Assembly (NCBI RefSeq): GCF_900110185.1
Contig: NZ_FOCT01000006.1
Coordinates: 1 to 64,000, forward strand
DNA length: 64,000 bases
Reading direction: 5' to 3'
Origin: Nitrosospira multiformis
GTDB lineage: Bacteria > Pseudomonadota > Gammaproteobacteria > Burkholderiales > Nitrosomonadaceae
Shown here: positions 61,433 to 64,000 of the stretch, piece after piece
Position numbering within the stretch: the stretch's first letter is position 1
Layout of the letters: each line of letters opens with the position of its first letter
Program-made: the position numbers and the translations under genes
Notes under the pieces: generated by a model
Told to the model about the DNA's origin: nothing
The model's input: the letters and a program-made list of their open reading frames with translations, nothing else
Database searches by the model: none

Positions 61433-61552
61433 TTACACGGCGGATAATTCGGATTTATCCGGAACTTGCCTGATAGCTGGAAGAAAGCATATCACCTTCG
61501 CTCCGAGATACCTGGCGGCAGTACCAATGGCAGCACCGATAGAACCGCTGGA
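61433..61552 (-). pseudogene. Possible remnant of a PLP-dependent dehydratase-like gene
   Basis: Minus-strand codons without a start read SSGSIGAAIGTAARYLGAKV then ICFLPAIRQVPDKSELSAV and stop. This has the flavour of the phosphate-binding and post-strand segment of threonine-dehydratase-like enzymes (GNHGAA...AR-LG-A...LPA). There is no start codon or longer frame. It may be a decayed fragment or chance. The 275-base gap otherwise appears empty. Confidence 0.22.
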
Positions 61553-61665
61553 TCATTGGAGCGAAGCACAATGCCTCAGCGTATGAAAAGCTCGCTGCAA
61601 CGCGACTGGATCGGATCACATCGGCGCGGACGTACAGCCATGTGGGCAATAGCAACCGAAGGTGA

Positions 61666-62790
61666 TTACTTCAACTGCTCATACAGCAGCTTCAATATGC
61701 GCTTTGCGTCACTGGAATCTTCCGCCACGCCATCCTTGTTCAACACGGTGACGTCGGTATTGGTCCCCGCTTCGCTTAGCTGGATGCGGTATTGATCCGG
61801 TTTATCGCTATCCTCGTCCCGCCAGAATGCAAGCTTCGAAAGCAAACCGGTTCCTGCGCCGCTTTCTGCATCCGGATTTACATAGCGTACAAAGTAAATA
61901 CCCTGGGAGCGATTTCGGTCTTCGACGGTGAATCCGATACGATCCAATGCCAATCCGACGCGTCGCCACGATCGGTCAAATGCTTCGGTTACGGTCAGTA
62001 TCCCGCCTTTTTCACTATTGAGGCGCGCCCGCTCTTGAACGCCTGTGCTCGCCACTGCGCTTCTGGCGCGCTCCTCCGTCACGCCAAAGCGCATCATCAG
62101 GCGGGAAAGCATCTCCGCTTCCAGGTCAGGATCAGAGGGACGAGGCTGCCATACAGTACGTACGTTAGCGCCCTCGATCACTTCATCCATGCCGCGATGG
62201 CTGATATAGATCTCCGTAGTGCCATTTTCACCGCGCTCCAGGCGCGTGCGAAACTTGTCACGCTCCCCCGTTGAATACAGGCTGTCCAGAAGCTTGCCGA
62301 GCGTATTCCGAAGAATATCCTCGGGAATTTTGGCGCGATTTTCCGCCCAGTCCGTTTCCATCACGCCGGCTTCCGGCATTTCGATCTTGATGAGAAAGCC
62401 CAGTTCCTGCCAGAAATCCCTGACGATCGGCCATATTTCCTCCGGTTCGCCATTTACAACGAGCCAGCGCTGCGTGCCCGAACGTTCCATCCGTACCCCG
62501 GCCTCATCCATCGAGGGCAGGATGGAGGTTCCTCCGGTGGTGATACCTGCCGTCTTGCTGCGCTCCTTGTTGTAAGCGGAAAAAGTCGCAACCCCGGTGG
62601 GACTGATATCCGGAACATGATAACGCTCATCCGAACCCGGCGCGGTCAGATCAGGTGGAATTTCCAGAGGTGGAAGTTTGCCCGCCGATTTATAATTGAT
62701 CTTTTTAGCTTCCGGCAAAATCTCCGAGAAAACACTGCATCCTGCAACAGCCGCTGCCAGGCACAGCACGGCCATTATCTGCGATCTCAT
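61666..62790 (-). CDS. bamC: Outer-membrane assembly lipoprotein BamC (NlpB)
   Basis: A 374-residue lipoprotein of the BAM complex that inserts beta-barrel proteins. The signal MRSQIMAVLCLAAAVAGC has acylated Cys18. The unstructured N-terminal region includes INYKSAGKLPPLEIPPDLTAPGSDERY, which binds BamD. Two helix-grip domains follow (residues ~110-240 and ~260-370), with QRWLVVNGEPEEIWPIVRDFWQELGF and FDRSWRRVGLALDRIGFTVEDRNRSQGIYFVRY. The start at 62790 fits the signal peptide. The frame runs 63 codons further up without homology. It follows dapA by 56 bases, the usual dapA-bamC order in proteobacteria. Confidence 0.92.
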   Translation of the reverse strand: MRSQIMAVLCLAAAVAGCSVFSEILPEAKKINYKSAGKLPPLEIPPDLTAPGSDERYHVPDISPTGVATFSAYNKERSKTAGITTGGTSILPSMDEAGVRMERSGTQRWLVVNGEPEEIWPIVRDFWQELGFLIKIEMPEAGVMETDWAENRAKIPEDILRNTLGKLLDSLYSTGERDKFRTRLERGENGTTEIYISHRGMDEVIEGANVRTVWQPRPSDPDLEAEMLSRLMMRFGVTEERARSAVASTGVQERARLNSEKGGILTVTEAFDRSWRRVGLALDRIGFTVEDRNRSQGIYFVRYVNPDAESGAGTGLLSKLAFWRDEDSDKPDQYRIQLSEAGTNTDVTVLNKDGVAEDSSDAKRILKLLYEQLK

Positions 62791-62846
62791 GTGTAACACT
62801 TGATTCCTGAAAATCCTGCTCCCGGCTCTCGAATTCGGGCAGTCAT

Positions 62847-63749
62847 TTAAACAGATATCGCCAAATCGATTCCTGCCTCGCTCATCGCTTCCCTGACAGT
62901 CTGATGATATCGATTTGACAACGGTGTGAGTGGCAACCGCAGTCCCTCGCCTATCAATCCCATTTGCGCAACAGCCCATTTCACAGGAATAGGATTGGCC
63001 TCTATGAATAAATCCAGATGCAATCTCAAAAGCTTTCTGTTTGCAGCGCGGGCAGCAGCCAGGTCACCGGCAAATGCCGCAGTGCACATCTCATGCATGA
63101 GCTTCGGCGCCACGTTGGCGGTGACGGAAATAACGCCATGCCCGCCGAGCAACAATAAAGCCAGGGCACTGGCATCATCGCCGCTATAGATTGCAAAATC
63201 TTCGGGAGCACGGCACAACAGATCGAATCCGCGACCGATATCACCCGTTGCATCCTTGATTCCGACAATGTTGGGAATTTGCGCAAGACGAAGGACCGTA
63301 TCGTTGGCGATATCTGCCACGGTCCTGCCGGGCACGTTGTATAGTATCTGCGGGATATCCACAGCCTCCGCCACCGCTCTGAAATGCTGGTATAAACCCT
63401 CCTGCGTGGGCTTGTTGTAATACGGCACAACTGACAGGCTTGCATCCGCTCCCGCATTCTTCGCATAGATGGAAAGGTCAATTGCTTCGCGCGTGGAATT
63501 GGCTCCGGTTCCCGCAATTACCGGTACCCGTCCTGCCGCCTGCTCCACTGCGGTTTTGATCAGCAGATGGTGCTCTTCGAAATCCACGGTCGGTGATTCG
63601 CCGGTGGTTCCTACCACCACGATACCGTCGGTCCCTTCCGTCACATGAAAGTCGATCAAGGATTGGAAGCGCTCCAGATTCAGTTCGCCATTTTCATGCA
63701 TCGGTGTGACAATGGCGACCAGACTGCCTTTTATTGCGACGTTATCCAT
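62847..63749 (-). CDS. dapA: 4-hydroxy-tetrahydrodipicolinate synthase
   Basis: A 300-residue TIM-barrel aldolase that condenses pyruvate and aspartate semialdehyde, the first step of lysine and meso-diaminopimelate synthesis. GTTGES with Thr48/Thr49 lies at 47-52. Tyr137 is in ILYNVPGR with Arg142, and the Schiff-base Lys165 is in GIKDATGD. Together these give all catalytic residues. Length is typical. It is cytoplasmic, a tetramer in relatives. It is the first gene of a pair with bamC. Confidence 0.95.
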   Translation of the reverse strand: MDNVAIKGSLVAIVTPMHENGELNLERFQSLIDFHVTEGTDGIVVVGTTGESPTVDFEEHHLLIKTAVEQAAGRVPVIAGTGANSTREAIDLSIYAKNAGADASLSVVPYYNKPTQEGLYQHFRAVAEAVDIPQILYNVPGRTVADIANDTVLRLAQIPNIVGIKDATGDIGRGFDLLCRAPEDFAIYSGDDASALALLLLGGHGVISVTANVAPKLMHEMCTAAFAGDLAAARAANRKLLRLHLDLFIEANPIPVKWAVAQMGLIGEGLRLPLTPLSNRYHQTVREAMSEAGIDLAISV

Positions 63750-63916
63750 GACGCGACTCGAAAAAAACTCCTATTTTACCTGAATCCGGCACCCGCAAAA
63801 TATATTCGCGACGGTACAGGTCGCGTTGTCAGACAGCGCCAGGAGGAGCGGGTTCCCGACACCTTGGATGAATCCGATGAGAGTGGGGACGATGGCTCTG
63901 TAAAGCTGCTCCCTTC

Positions 63917-63947
63917 CCTCTCCCACAGGCCAAACAGGCGGGAGAGG
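63917..63947. repeat. Dispersed-type inverted repeat
   Basis: CCTCTCCC-15-GGGAGAGG, a perfect 8-bp palindrome of the kind found as intergenic repeats in many proteobacteria. It lies in the 250-base gap after dapA, which otherwise shows no gene. Confidence 0.4.
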
Positions 63948-64000
63948 ACCGGGGAGAGAGTCCTTGGCTTCCGGGAAACCTCCTCAAGCGGGTACGGATT

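Noticed and set aside
1..64000. CRISPR arrays and tRNA or rRNA genes
   Set aside because: No regularly spaced direct repeats, no cloverleaf or CCA-ended structure and no rRNA-like sequence were noticed by eye; short RNAs could still be missed.

Overview
The window looks like a stretch of chromosome from a betaproteobacterium. The paired bamC and dapA genes, the hybrid-kinase and stress-gene repertoire and the overall codon use fit an ammonia oxidiser of the Nitrosospira/Nitrosomonas type. That placement is recognition by eye, not a search result. I see no rRNA, tRNA or CRISPR array. Coding is dense, but the accessory islands hold several broken genes, small repeats and phage-like control DNA.

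Layout. 0-4 kb: a hemerythrin-like remnant, a glycosyltransferase, a secreted Gly-rich protein, a KGG stress protein and a short-chain dehydrogenase. 4-11.4 kb: three large hybrid sensor kinases, two of them tandem paralogues. 11.7-16 kb: a MetE-like protein, a Cys-rich protein of unknown role, an alpha/beta hydrolase, and a fatty-acid desaturase divergent from a MarR-like regulator with a perfect inverted repeat between them. 16-29 kb: O-acetylhomoserine sulfhydrylase, a frameshifted gene, a FAD/Rieske oxidoreductase, a lipoprotein, a globin-like diguanylate cyclase, pyruvate kinase, MgtC, an AI-2E permease, SelO and EgtB. 29-43.6 kb: envelope and stress functions (PRC-barrel, MscS channel, HPII catalase, TrxB-like flavoprotein, HdeD-like protein), the cbpA-cbpM chaperone pair and an operon of phospholipase D/VTT with an endonuclease/phosphatase. 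43.7-49.3 kb: a second Cys-rich protein, a MITE-like element, an SRPBCC protein, a calcium-type P-ATPase and an EexN-like lipoprotein. 49.4-52.6 kb: a phage-like control region. 52.6-57 kb: decayed genes, and a LysR regulator and outer-membrane protein region flanked by an 83-bp direct repeat. 57-63.7 kb: a DUF1624 membrane protein, an NhaA antiporter fused to a thioredoxin-like domain, OsmC, BamC and DapA.

Two things stand out as possibly undescribed. First, two Cys-rich proteins 30 kb apart (12945-13259 and 43723-44145) share only their first ~20 residues (MN-I/M-PGFTA-D/E...YR..) and then diverge into different cysteine scaffolds joined by Gly-rich linkers. This suggests a common leader or sorting signal on variable Cys-rich cores. 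One core is a twin C-x3-C...C-x3-C array. Second, a XRE repressor gene at 50512 sits behind a lambda-like three-operator switch. About 50 bp of that switch, containing the strong promoter and two operators, is duplicated almost exactly 1.5 kb away at 52027-52066, so one repressor probably silences two outward-facing promoters around a small island of unknown genes.

The rest is largely housekeeping and stress physiology: redox defence (catalase, OsmC, TrxB-like, SelO, EgtB), envelope homeostasis (BamC, MscS, desaturase, cardiolipin-type phospholipase, NhaA) and signalling (three hybrid kinases, one diguanylate cyclase).
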